A stretch of 64,000 nucleotides of DNA from Peterkaempfera bronchialis (GCF_003258605.2 NZ_CP031264.1:744001-808000); one strand, 5' to 3'; positions 50,766-58,324 are shown, numbered from the stretch's first letter. Translations and numbers: made by a program. Notes: generated by a model not told the origin, from the letters alone.

Positions 50766-50990
50766 GCCCGGGCGATCCTGCGCGACCACCACGGCCTCTC
50801 CCTCAGCGCCCCCGGCGCCCTGCGGGCCGTCGCCGCCTCCGCGCGGCTCGCCCCGCTGCACGCCCTGGTCGGCATGGCTCTCGGTGCCCTCATCCGGCAC
50901 GCCGGGGGCACGGTCGTCGCGGTCGTCGGTGTGCTCCTGCCGCTGGCTGCGCTCTTCGCCATGGCCGCCGTGCACCGCCGCGACGTATGA
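50757..50990 (+). pseudogene. ABC-2 permease C-terminal remnant
   Basis: The plus-strand frame ending with TGA at 50988-50990 reads LRDHHGLSLSAPGALRAV, then ALVGMALGALIRHAGGTVVA, VVGVLLPLAALFAMAAVHRRDV. This matches the end of streptomycete ABC-2-type antibiotic-export permeases (GALRAVxG..., LGxGALLRHTAG...), but about 80 residues between the VVGVLLPL helix and the terminal HRRDV are missing. An in-frame stop (50748-50750) cuts it off upstream. It abuts the response-regulator remnant head to head, as in loci where an ABC transporter sits beside a two-component system. Confidence 0.6.
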
Positions 50991-51032
50991 GCGCTCCAGG
51001 CCCGCCGCCTTCCGGGCCCAGACATCGCGGAA

Positions 51033-51059
51033 TGAAAATGACAACCATCTCGCTATAGT
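51033..51059 (+). promoter_or_regulatory. Promoter with Zur-like operator ahead of rpmG-rpmE
   Basis: TATAGT at 51054-51059 is a good -10, about 34 bases before the rpmG start. The -35/spacer region holds TGAAAATGACAACCA (51033-51047), close to the actinobacterial Zur box (TGAxAATxATTxTCA form), although its right half is degenerate. Zinc-bound Zur would block RNA polymerase here and release it in zinc starvation. Confidence 0.5.
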
Positions 51060-51092
51060 GGGCACACCGCACCGAAGGGAGCCCACCCCCGC

Positions 51093-51257
51093 ATGGCCCG
51101 CAATGACATCCGCCCGATCATCAAGCTCCGCTCGACCGCCGGCACCGGCTACATGTATGTGACCCGCAAGAACCGCCGCAATGACCCCGACCGGCTGCAA
51201 CTGCGCAAGTACGACCCGGTCGCCCGCCGCCATGTGCTGTTCCGCGAAGAGCGCTGA
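51093..51257 (+). CDS. rpmG: 50S ribosomal protein L33, zinc-independent type
   Basis: 54 residues, complete: [20 protein letters not shown], then [20 protein letters not shown] and PVARRHVLF. The four cysteines of zinc-binding L33 are absent, so this is a C-minus paralogue. AAGGGAG lies upstream of the ATG. In streptomycetes such paralogues are induced by zinc starvation through Zur and replace zinc-containing copies, freeing zinc. The gene is followed by type-B L31, 34 bases later. Confidence 0.97.
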   Translation: MARNDIRPIIKLRSTAGTGYMYVTRKNRRNDPDRLQLRKYDPVARRHVLFREER

Positions 51258-51291
51258 CCCGAGCCGACCCGAGAGAGACCCGGAGAGACCC

Positions 51292-51537
51292 ATGAAGCCC
51301 GGCATCCACCCCCAGTACCGCCCCGTCGTCTTCCGCGACCGCGCGGCGGACTTCGCCTTCCTCACCCGCTCCACGGCGACCAGCGAGCGCACCGTGGAAT
51401 GGGAGGACGGCAAGACCTACCCCGTGATCGACGTGGAGGTCTCCTCCGCGAGCCACCCCTTCTACACCGGACGCACCCGCGTGCTGGACACCGCCGGCCG
51501 GGTGGAGCGCTTCGAGCGCCGCTACGGCCGCCGCTGA
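51292..51537 (+). CDS. rpmE: 50S ribosomal protein L31 type B (zinc-independent)
   Basis: 81 residues from ATG 51292 (GGAGAG upstream). [20 protein letters not shown], then [40 protein letters not shown] is characteristic of type-B L31, which lacks the CxxC zinc motif of type A. It sits in the ribosomal central protuberance bridge. Co-transcribed with rpmG and expected to be Zur-controlled. A strong hairpin terminator follows. Confidence 0.97.
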   Translation: MKPGIHPQYRPVVFRDRAADFAFLTRSTATSERTVEWEDGKTYPVIDVEVSSASHPFYTGRTRVLDTAGRVERFERRYGRR

Positions 51538-51568
51538 CCGGGCGGAGCGACGCGCGCAGCGACCGCGC

Positions 51569-51600
51569 ACGGGGGCTGCCGCAGTCGCGGCGGCCCCCGT
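51569..51600 (+). terminator. Strong hairpin terminator of the rpmG-rpmE operon
   Basis: ACGGGGGCTGCCGC (51569-51582) and GCGGCGGCCCCCGT (51587-51600) form a 14-bp stem with one G-T pair and an AGTC loop, 32 bases after the rpmE stop. Confidence 0.75.
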
Positions 51601-51721
51601 TCACGCGGCGGCAACGCCCGAGGCGAGATGTCCACCCGAGGGTCATCCGCCTGCAAAACACCCGTCACAACGGGGTGCCAACCTTGGAGTCAAAGGAAGA
51701 CTCCCGGAAAGGAACCCCACA

Positions 51722-51961
51722 ATGAGCGATCTCACCCTGCTGCTGGCCGCCGTCGCCGAGAAGCTGCCCGTCTCCGACAACGGAGCCGGTGCCCCGCCCC
51801 GCATCCCGGGCCACGAGGCCGACCGGCTGGCGAGCCTGGGCCCGGCGGCCCGCCCGGGCCCTGGACGCGGCACGGAGGGACGGCGGCGCCGAACCGCCGT
51901 CGGCGCCCGGCTTCGGCGGCGACTGCTCACCCGGCCCGCCGTGGCCGCGCCACCGTCCTGA
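51722..51961 (+). CDS. Small unidentified protein, possibly frameshifted
   Basis: 79 residues from ATG 51722, which has an excellent site (GGAAAGGAA). The first 45 residues (MSDLTLLLAAVAEKLPVSDN and on to LASLGPAAR) look like a real, mildly hydrophobic protein start. After PAAR the frame turns Arg-rich. Adding one base in the CGCCCGGG run near 51853 would switch to a frame with better third-position GC (RALDAARRDGGAEPPSAPGF) that ends at TGA 52005-52007. I do not recognise the family. It lies between the rpmE terminator and the phosphotransferase operator. Confidence 0.5.
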   Translation: MSDLTLLLAAVAEKLPVSDNGAGAPPRIPGHEADRLASLGPAARPGPGRGTEGRRRRTAVGARLRRRLLTRPAVAAPPS

Positions 51962-52004
51962 GCAGCCCCCCGCGCGCTCGTCGCGCACCCTGCTGCCCAA
52001 TTTC

Positions 52005-52018
52005 TGAGAGCGCTCTCA
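52005..52018. promoter_or_regulatory. Perfect 14-bp palindrome, LacI/CebR-like operator
   Basis: TGAGAGCGCTCTCA differs by one base per arm from the streptomycete CebR box TGGGAGCGCTCCCA. It lies 70 bases upstream of the phosphotransferase start. A central CG with GAGCGCTC is typical of LacI-family operators. Confidence 0.55.
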
Positions 52019-52086
52019 CCCGGATTCCGCTACCCTCCTGGCTGTCCGGCGCCCACCCGGGGCGCGGACCGCCGGAGGGGACGACC

Positions 52087-53097
52087 ATGGAGAGCCTGAC
52101 CAAGCGCCGACCGCCCGTGGAGCAGTTGCAGACGTGGCTGCACCAGGCACTGGGGCCGCAGGCGCTCCTCGCCGAACACTCCGAGTGCACCGACGGCTGC
52201 TTCAACGCCGTGTACGCGGTGACACTGGCGGACGGCCGCGACTGCATCCTCAAGGTGGCTCCCCCGTCCGGCCTCAAGCTGCTGCGCTACGAGGCCGATC
52301 TGCTGCACGCCGAGGCGCACGTCTACAGCCGGGGGGCGGAGGCGGGGGTGCCGCTGCCGGATCTGCTGTACGCCGACCTCGACCAGGGGTTCCTGGTGCT
52401 GGAGCGGCTGCGCGGCACCCCGCTGGAGAAGGTCCGCGACACCCTGGACCCGGCCGCCCTGGCCGACGTCCGCCGCCAACTGGGCGGGGCCACCGCCCGG
52501 CTGCACTCCGTGACCGGCCCGGCCTTCGGCTACATCCGCCGCGACGGGCACACCCGGTCGGCAACCTGGCGCGGTTCGTTCCTGGCCATCGTCGACGACA
52601 TCCTCGCCGACGCCGCCGAGTTGGGGACCGAACTGCCCGCGCCGCCGGACCGCATCCGGTCCGTGATCCACCGCCACGCCGACGCGCTGGACGAGGTCAC
52701 CCGGCCCGCCCTGGTCCACTTCGACCTCTGGGACGGCAATGCGTTCGTGCTGCCGGACGGCGACGGATCGTGGCGGCTTGAGGGCATCATCGACGGCGAA
52801 CGCGCCTTCTACGGCGATCCGCTGGCCGAGCTGGTCTCGCTCGCCCTCTTCTGCGACCCGGAGGACTCCCCCGGCCTGCTGGAGGGCTACGCCGAGGCGG
52901 CCGGCGCACCGCTGAGGCTCGACGGCGCGGCCCGGAGGCGGCTGGCCCTGTACCGGATCTACCTGGACCTCATCCTGGTGACCGAGGGCGCGACCCGCGG
53001 CTTCACGGGCGAGGAGCACGAGGGCTTCCGGCGCTATGCGCTGGGGCTGCTCGACGGGGAACTGACCGAGCTGGACGCGACACACCCGCACAAATAG
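52087..53097 (+). CDS. Aminoglycoside phosphotransferase-family (APH) small-molecule kinase
   Basis: 336 residues from ATG 52087 (GGAGGGG upstream). The kinase-like fold is clear: CILKVAPP with the ATP-binding lysine, FLVLERLRGTPLEKV as the hinge, HFDLWDGN with catalytic Asp213 and Asn218, and IDGERAFYGDPLAEL with the metal-binding Asp. Substrates of this family range from aminoglycosides to sugars, choline and ribosylated metabolites. The LacI-type operator upstream suggests a sugar-related substrate rather than drug resistance, but this is an inference. It has no obvious operon partner. Confidence 0.87.
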   Translation: MESLTKRRPPVEQLQTWLHQALGPQALLAEHSECTDGCFNAVYAVTLADGRDCILKVAPPSGLKLLRYEADLLHAEAHVYSRGAEAGVPLPDLLYADLDQGFLVLERLRGTPLEKVRDTLDPAALADVRRQLGGATARLHSVTGPAFGYIRRDGHTRSATWRGSFLAIVDDILADAAELGTELPAPPDRIRSVIHRHADALDEVTRPALVHFDLWDGNAFVLPDGDGSWRLEGIIDGERAFYGDPLAELVSLALFCDPEDSPGLLEGYAEAAGAPLRLDGAARRRLALYRIYLDLILVTEGATRGFTGEEHEGFRRYALGLLDGELTELDATHPHK

Positions 53098-53125
53098 TAC
53101 TAATTGTCCACAATCTGACTAGAGT
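53095..53125 (+). promoter_or_regulatory. AT-rich promoter with two palindromes
   Basis: TAGTACTA (53095-53102) adjoins ATTGTCCACAAT (53103-53114), both perfect palindromes, and TAGAGT at 53120-53125 is a plausible -10. The patch separates the phosphotransferase stop from the NlpC/P60-like gene. Confidence 0.4.
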
Positions 53126-53150
53126 AAACCTCCCGGATCAGGGAGGCGCC

Positions 53151-54455
53151 ATGTCGACACCGATGTTCTATGACGTTCCGTCAGCAGAGGGCTGCCAGTG
53201 CCCCGCATGCAGCGCGGTGCGGCTCGCCCGCAATGTGCGCCGGCTGCGCCGGGCAGGTCTCGGCGACGGCCGGGCGCACGGGCGGGCGCAGCTGCGTCCG
53301 GTGGTGACCGTCGCCGCCGGTACGGTGCTGGCCGGGACGGGCGTGGCGCACGCCGCCCAGAGCAGCACACCGCCGTCCACCACCTTCGCCGATCTGCCCG
53401 GCCCCACCGACCTGCCCGGCCCCAGCGATCTGCCCACCGACCTCCCGGGCTCCGCCGGCCTGCGGTCGACTGCGGCCTGGACGATGCGCGGGGACGACGC
53501 GGGGCCGCCGGTCCTGACGGAGCTCACCCGCGCGGAGATCGTCTCCCGGGCGGCCCGCTGGCTGAACTCCCGCGTCCCCTACAGCCGGTCCCACTTCCGC
53601 GACGGCTACCGCACCGACTGCTCGGGTTTCATCTCCATGGCCTGGGGGCTCGACGGCAGCGCCTGGACCGGCAACCTGACGGACTTCGCCGTCCCCATCG
53701 CCAAGGACGACCTGGCAGCGGGCGACATCCTGCTCTTCCACAACCCGGCCGACCCGGAGCGGGGCTCGCATGTCGTCCTCTTCGACCACTGGGCCGACCG
53801 GTCGCACACCTCCTACGTCGGCTATGAGCAGTCCCGGCCGCACACCTTGCGGCGCACCATCCCGTACGGGTACTTCACGCATGGCACGGAGTACCGGGCC
53901 TACCGCTACCGCAACCTGGCGTCGGGCATCTCCGAGCTGCCCTTCCCCGGCGCCGAGTCCTTCGGGCCGGGCGCCAGCAACTCCTCGGTGACGCTGCTCG
54001 GCTCGATGCTGGTGGGGCGTGGCGGCGGCCGGTTCTACACCGAGGGGCCCGGCCCGGAGTGGGGTGACGCCGACCGCGCTGCCACCCAGGCGTTCCAGCA
54101 GGCGCAGGGGTGGCGGGACGCCGAGGCCGACGGGTTGCCCGGCCCGCACACCTGGCGGCTGCTGATCAACGGCGGGGGCCGCGACATCCCGGGCGACGCC
54201 CTCGGCGCCGGCCGCACCCCGGACTTCCCCGGCGTCGACTCCTTCGCCCCCGGCCGCTCCGGCAGCCATGTGCTGGCCCTGGGGCGGCAGTTGACGACGC
54301 GCGGCTACGACAGCCACTACCGGGTCGGCCCCGACCCGATCTGGACGGAGGCCGACCGGCTGAACGTCCAGGACTTCCAGCGCGCCCAGGGCTGGCGCGG
54401 CACCGAGGCCGACGGCTACCCGGGCCCGGACACCTGGACCCGCCTCTTCGAGTGA
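53151..54455 (+). CDS. Secreted NlpC/P60-like protein with two peptidoglycan-binding-type repeats
   Basis: 434 residues from ATG 53151 with GGGAGG. A charged 50-residue leader that contains GCQCPACSAVRLARNVRRLRR precedes a hydrophobic segment and AHA cleavage site (about 51-69), so export uses a long n-region. A Pro-rich linker with DLPGPTDLPGPSDLP repeats follows. The catalytic-like domain (about 120-260) has RTDCSGFISMAWGL (Cys157) and GSHVVLFDHW, an NlpC/P60-type Cys-His pair. Two C-terminal repeats (about 265-345 and 350-434; each FPG...F..G...G and ending in a PGPxTW step) resemble streptomycete wall-binding modules. It probably cleaves or remodels peptidoglycan stem peptides. Confidence 0.85.
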   Translation: MSTPMFYDVPSAEGCQCPACSAVRLARNVRRLRRAGLGDGRAHGRAQLRPVVTVAAGTVLAGTGVAHAAQSSTPPSTTFADLPGPTDLPGPSDLPTDLPGSAGLRSTAAWTMRGDDAGPPVLTELTRAEIVSRAARWLNSRVPYSRSHFRDGYRTDCSGFISMAWGLDGSAWTGNLTDFAVPIAKDDLAAGDILLFHNPADPERGSHVVLFDHWADRSHTSYVGYEQSRPHTLRRTIPYGYFTHGTEYRAYRYRNLASGISELPFPGAESFGPGASNSSVTLLGSMLVGRGGGRFYTEGPGPEWGDADRAATQAFQQAQGWRDAEADGLPGPHTWRLLINGGGRDIPGDALGAGRTPDFPGVDSFAPGRSGSHVLALGRQLTTRGYDSHYRVGPDPIWTEADRLNVQDFQRAQGWRGTEADGYPGPDTWTRLFE

Positions 54456-54513
54456 GCCGTCCGCTGCCCGGCGGGCGGCGGGCGGCCGGCCGGGTCGGGG
54501 CGGGGCGGGCCGG

Positions 54514-55281
54514 TCAGAGCAGGGTGAGGATGCGCGGGCCCTCCTCGGTGACGGCGATGGTGTGCTCGATGTGGGCGGCCCGGCTGCCGTCGGCGGTGCG
54601 CAGGGTCCAGCCGTCGGGGTCCGTACGGTAGTCGTCCAGGCCGCCGGCCAGCAGCATCGGCTCGATGGCCAGGGCGAGGCCGGGGCGCAGGTGCAGCCCT
54701 CGGCCGGGGCGGCCGGTGTTGGGGATGTGGGGGTCCTCGTGCATGCGGCGGCCGATGCCATGGCCGCCGAAGTCGGAGAGCTGGCCGAAGCCGGCGGAGC
54801 GGGCGACGGTGCCGACGGCATGGGAGATGTCGCCGATGCGGTTGCCGGCGGTCGCGGCGGCGATGCCCGCGTCCAGGGCCCGCTGGGTGGCCTGGATGAG
54901 CTCCAGATCGGCGGGGCGGGGGGTGCCGACGGTGAAGGAGACGGCGGCGTCGCCGGTCCAGCCGTCGAGTTCCGCGCCGCAGTCGATGCTGACCAGGTCG
55001 CCGTCGCGCAGCCGGTAGCCGTCGGGGATGCCGTGCACCACGGCATCGTTGACGGAGGCGCAGATCACCGCCGGGAAGGGGGTGGGGGCGAAGGCGGGCC
55101 GGTAGCCGAGGAACGGTGAGCGTGCCCCGGCCTCCGCCAGGACCGTACGGGCGCACTCGTCCAGCTCCCGGAGGCTGACCCCCACGGCCGCCGCCTCGCG
55201 GACCGCCGCGAGCGCCTGCGCCACGACCCGACCGGCCTCACGCATCGCCTGAAGGGCCGTGTCCGTCTTGATCTCCACCAT
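54514..55281 (-). CDS. map: Methionine aminopeptidase type I
   Basis: 255 residues from ATG 55281 (GGGAG upstream). All five metal ligands are seen: Asp100 in SIDCGAELDGW, Asp111, His174 in GGHGIGRRMHEDP, Glu207 in AIEPM and Glu239 in HIEHT; His83 in VVHGIP is the substrate histidine. It removes N-terminal methionine from nascent proteins. It lacks the N-terminal extension of MapB-type enzymes. It is likely a second map copy, as it is paired with a divergent XRE regulator 60 bases away instead of lying by secY and adk. Confidence 0.95.
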   Translation of the reverse strand: MVEIKTDTALQAMREAGRVVAQALAAVREAAAVGVSLRELDECARTVLAEAGARSPFLGYRPAFAPTPFPAVICASVNDAVVHGIPDGYRLRDGDLVSIDCGAELDGWTGDAAVSFTVGTPRPADLELIQATQRALDAGIAAATAGNRIGDISHAVGTVARSAGFGQLSDFGGHGIGRRMHEDPHIPNTGRPGRGLHLRPGLALAIEPMLLAGGLDDYRTDPDGWTLRTADGSRAAHIEHTIAVTEEGPRILTLL

Positions 55282-55341
55282 GTCCGCGACTCCCGTCGTG
55301 TCGAGTGAACCAATTCTTATACCGGCATTAGTATCACGGTC

Positions 55342-55617
55342 ATGGTGAGAACGCCTTTGACTCCGCAGGAACGGCAGCGCGGCGAGCGGTTCGGCGCCCT
55401 GCTGCGGCAGGCGCGCGGCGAGCGGTCCATGGTGGAGGTGGCCGCGGCGGCGGGGGTGTCGGCCGAGACGCTGCGCAAGATCGAGACCGGCCGGGCGCCC
55501 ACCCCGGCCTTCTTCACGGTGGCGGCCCTGGCCGCCGCGCTGGACCTCTCCCTGGACACGCTGGCCGCCGCCTGCGCGGAGGACGTCGACTACGACGGCC
55601 CGGCGCTCTCGGCCTGA
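55342..55617 (+). CDS. Small XRE-family helix-turn-helix regulator
   Basis: 91 residues, essentially one HTH_3 domain: RFGALLRQARGERSMVEVAA, then AGVSAETLRKIETGRAPTPA and FTVAALAAALDLSLDTLAAA. No sensor domain. There is no ribosome site before ATG 55342, so the message may be leaderless. It is divergent from map; the 60-base gap contains an ATAC (55319-55322) and GTAT (55331-55334) inverted repeat within an AT-rich stretch, a candidate operator for control of itself and map. Confidence 0.9.
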   Translation: MVRTPLTPQERQRGERFGALLRQARGERSMVEVAAAAGVSAETLRKIETGRAPTPAFFTVAALAAALDLSLDTLAAACAEDVDYDGPALSA

Positions 55618-55647
55618 GCGGCGGCCCGGCTCAGGGCCCGGCTCAGG
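55613..55647. terminator. Inverted repeat containing both convergent stop codons
   Basis: CCTGAG (55613-55618) can pair with CTCAGG at 55642-55647 or with the identical CTCAGG at 55630-55635; the latter two belong to a 12-bp direct repeat (CCGGCTCAGGGC). The XRE and ROK stop codons lie in the outer arms. Confidence 0.35.
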
Positions 55648-56908
55648 GCCCGGCGACCGCCAGGGGGTCGTCGAGGTAGGGCTGCCAGGCAAGTTCGGCG
55701 GCGCCGGTGAGGTCCGGGCGGCCAAGGGCGGCGGGCAGCAGCGGGACACCGGCGCTGCGGCCCCAGAGGCACCGCTCGGCGACGACGCCGGGCAGCCGCT
55801 CGGGAGCGGCGGCGAGCAGGTCGAGGTGGATGCCGCCGAGCACGATGCGGTCCGGGTTGAGGATGTTGACCAGCCCCGCGATGCCGAGGCCCAGCCGGTC
55901 CACCACCTGGTCCACGGCGGCGCGGGCGACCGGGTCGTGGGCGGCCGCGCGGGTGACGGCTCGGGCCTGGTCCAGCAGCGGTTCGACGGGGTCCGGGACG
56001 ATTCCGGCGGCGGCCAGCAGGGCGGCCGGGTCGGTCTCCACGTCCAGGCAGCCGCGCCGGCCGCAGGGGCAGCGGCGGCCCTGCGGGTCGACCGTCAACT
56101 GGCCCACCTCCAGGGCGAGTCCGGCGCTTCCGGTGTGCAGTCGGCCGCCGACGACCAGGGCACCGCCGACGCCCCGGTGGCCGGAGGTGACGTACAGCAG
56201 GTGGCGGGCGTCGCGTCCGGCGCCGTGCCGGTGCTCGGCGAGGGCGGCGAGGTTGGCGTCGTTGGCGACGGCGGTGGGCAGCGGGGGGCCGGGGACGGCT
56301 TCGGCGATACGGGCGGCGAAGAGGTCGGCCACGGGGGTTCCGCTCGGCCAGTCCAGGTAGACGGCGGCGAGTGCGGTGCCGTCCGGCTCGGTGACCGGCG
56401 TGGGCACGGCGAGGGCGGCGCCCAGGCAGCGCCGGGGGCTGGCGGCGATCAGCCGGGCGCCCGCCTCGGCGACCGCGCGGAGTACCCGCTCGGGGTCGCC
56501 GGGGCTCGGCAGCGGGAGGTCGGCGGGCTCGCCGAGGGCGCCGCCGAGCCCGGCCAGGGCGACGCTCAAGCCGTCGGCGTGGATCTGCGCGGCGAGCACC
56601 ACCGGCCCGCCGGGCGCAACCGCCAGCCGGTGGGAAGGGCGGCCCCGGCTGCCCCCGGCGGGCCGGGAGTCGACCGCGACCAGGCCGAGCGCCTCCAGTT
56701 CGGCGGCGACCGCCCCGGCGGTGGCGCGGGTGACGGCGAGCGCCCCGGTGAGCGCGGAGCGGGTGGGGGCCTGCCCGGTGTGGATCAGGGCGAGCGCGGG
56801 CCCGAGTACGGTGCGGCCCCGGTCCAGGGCGGGCCGACCCGCCGGTCGGCCCGGGCGGGTGGGCGGCGCGGGGCTTGTCGTGGTGTGCGGCACCCCTCTA
56901 TTCTGCAT
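55643..56908 (-). CDS. ROK-family transcriptional regulator
   Basis: 421 residues. An N-terminal winged-helix region (about 30-85; PTRSALTGALAVTRATAGAV is the recognition part) precedes the ROK sugar-kinase-like domain. VANDANLAALAEHRHGAGRD, VTSGHRGVGGALVVGGRL and the zinc-binding CPCGRRGCLDVE motif are present. ROK repressors sense sugars. The ATG at 56908 lacks a ribosome site, and its start is only two bases from the divergent MFS start. GTG 56893 is an alternative. It most likely represses the adjacent transporter gene. Confidence 0.9.
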   Translation of the reverse strand: MQNRGVPHTTTSPAPPTRPGRPAGRPALDRGRTVLGPALALIHTGQAPTRSALTGALAVTRATAGAVAAELEALGLVAVDSRPAGGSRGRPSHRLAVAPGGPVVLAAQIHADGLSVALAGLGGALGEPADLPLPSPGDPERVLRAVAEAGARLIAASPRRCLGAALAVPTPVTEPDGTALAAVYLDWPSGTPVADLFAARIAEAVPGPPLPTAVANDANLAALAEHRHGAGRDARHLLYVTSGHRGVGGALVVGGRLHTGSAGLALEVGQLTVDPQGRRCPCGRRGCLDVETDPAALLAAAGIVPDPVEPLLDQARAVTRAAAHDPVARAAVDQVVDRLGLGIAGLVNILNPDRIVLGGIHLDLLAAAPERLPGVVAERCLWGRSAGVPLLPAALGRPDLTGAAELAWQPYLDDPLAVAGP

Positions 56909-56928
56909 TTGTGCCGCGACTCAACAAA
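56875..56928 (+). promoter_or_regulatory. Leaderless MFS promoter with overlapping operator
   Basis: TTGTCG (56875-56880), an 18-base spacer and TATTCT (56899-56904) place transcription start at or next to the GTG at 56911, so the MFS message would be leaderless. TTTGT (56908-56912) and ACAAA (56924-56928) form an inverted repeat with an 11-base spacer that covers both start codons, a plausible ROK operator. Confidence 0.5.
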
Positions 56929-58203
56929 ATACCCGTCAGCTCCGACCTCGACCCGCTGCGGCGCACCTTCCGACGCCGCAACCGGCCCGCTGACCGGCCG
57001 TCACCCGGCGACCCCCTGCCGTCCGCGTGGTCCCCGCTGCGATTGGCCCTGACCGCCTTCTTCACCGCCGACGGCTTTGTCTTCGCCGGCTGGGTGGTGC
57101 GGGTGCCCGCCATCAAGGAGCAGGTACACGCCTCCCCCGGCGCCCTGGGACTCGCCCTGCTCTGCATCTCGGCCGGCGCGGTCGCCACCATGGCCGTCGT
57201 GGGCAGGCTCTGCGTGCGCCATGGCACCCGCCCGGTGACGGTGGCCTCCGCGCTGCTGCTCAGCCTCGTCGTCGCGCTGCCCGCCCACGCCCACTCGGTG
57301 GCCACCCTCGGCGCGGCGCTGCTGCTCTTCGGCGCGGGGTACGGGGCGCTGAACGTGGCCATGAACAGCGCCGCCGTCGAGGTCGGCGCCGCCCTCCGAC
57401 GCCCCATCATGCCGACCTTCCACGCCGCCTACAGCCTGGGCGGGCTCTGCGGCGCCGGACTCGGCGGACTGCTGGCCTCCCGGCTGACCCCCGCCTGGCA
57501 CCTGGGCCTGATCGCCCTCGTCGGGCTGGCGGTCACGGCGACCGCCGGAACCGTCCTGCTGCGCTCCCCCGCACCGGGCCGCCCGCAGCCGCAGGACGCA
57601 CAGGGCGCACGCCCCGCCGCCCCGCGCGGCGGCGACCGGGGCCGCCGGGTGGGCCTGCTGGTGGTACTGCTCGGGCTCACCGCGCTCTGCACCTCGTACG
57701 GCGAGGGCGCACTCGCCGACTGGGCGACCCTCCACCTCACCGACGACCTGCACACCGGCGCCGGACTGGCGGCGGCGGGCTATGCCGCCTACGCCTTCGC
57801 CATGACGACCGGTCGGCTGACCGGCACCTGGCTCTCCATGCGGCTGGGGCCGACCCGGGTGATGGCCGGCGGCGGACTGCTGGCCTGCGCGGGCATGCTG
57901 ACGGCGGCGCTGGCGCCCTCGGTGCCGCTGGTGCTGGGCGGCTTCGTCCTGGTGGGCCTCGGCCTGGCCAACACCTTCCCGCTGGCCATCGCCCGCGCCG
58001 GGACGCTGGCCGGGCCGCAGGGCGTGGCCACCGCCTCCACCCTCGGGTACGGCGGCATGCTGATCGGGCCGCCGGTGATCGGCTTCCTCGCCAACGCCTT
58101 CGGGCTGCCCCTCGCGCTCACCACCGTCGCCGCGCTGGCCGCCGTCGCTGCGGCCATCGCCGTCAGTACGGACCGCAGGCCCGCCGCGCACCCGGGCAGT
58201 TGA
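56911..58203 (+). CDS. MFS transporter
   Basis: 430 residues with about 12 membrane helices. RVPAIKEQVHASPGALGLAL, GRLCVRHGTRPVTVAS (motif A-like) and the duplicate TGTWLSMRLGPTRVMAGGG in the second half fit the FucP/YbjJ-like group often annotated as sugar or unknown MFS. YGEGALADWATLHL in the middle is typical of the YbjJ type. No ribosome site precedes the GTG; the promoter geometry implies leaderless translation. Divergence from a ROK regulator suggests sugar-responsive control. Confidence 0.88.
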   Translation: MPRLNKIPVSSDLDPLRRTFRRRNRPADRPSPGDPLPSAWSPLRLALTAFFTADGFVFAGWVVRVPAIKEQVHASPGALGLALLCISAGAVATMAVVGRLCVRHGTRPVTVASALLLSLVVALPAHAHSVATLGAALLLFGAGYGALNVAMNSAAVEVGAALRRPIMPTFHAAYSLGGLCGAGLGGLLASRLTPAWHLGLIALVGLAVTATAGTVLLRSPAPGRPQPQDAQGARPAAPRGGDRGRRVGLLVVLLGLTALCTSYGEGALADWATLHLTDDLHTGAGLAAAGYAAYAFAMTTGRLTGTWLSMRLGPTRVMAGGGLLACAGMLTAALAPSVPLVLGGFVLVGLGLANTFPLAIARAGTLAGPQGVATASTLGYGGMLIGPPVIGFLANAFGLPLALTTVAALAAVAAAIAVSTDRRPAAHPGS

Positions 58204-58324
58204 CGGGGCAGCGGACGGACCGGCCGACCCCGAGGCACCGCCGTACGGATCGGCGACTCCCGACCGGACTCCGGTACCCGGCACCGGACCGCCCTGGGAA
58301 CCAGTCCGTCAGATCAGTCCAGAG

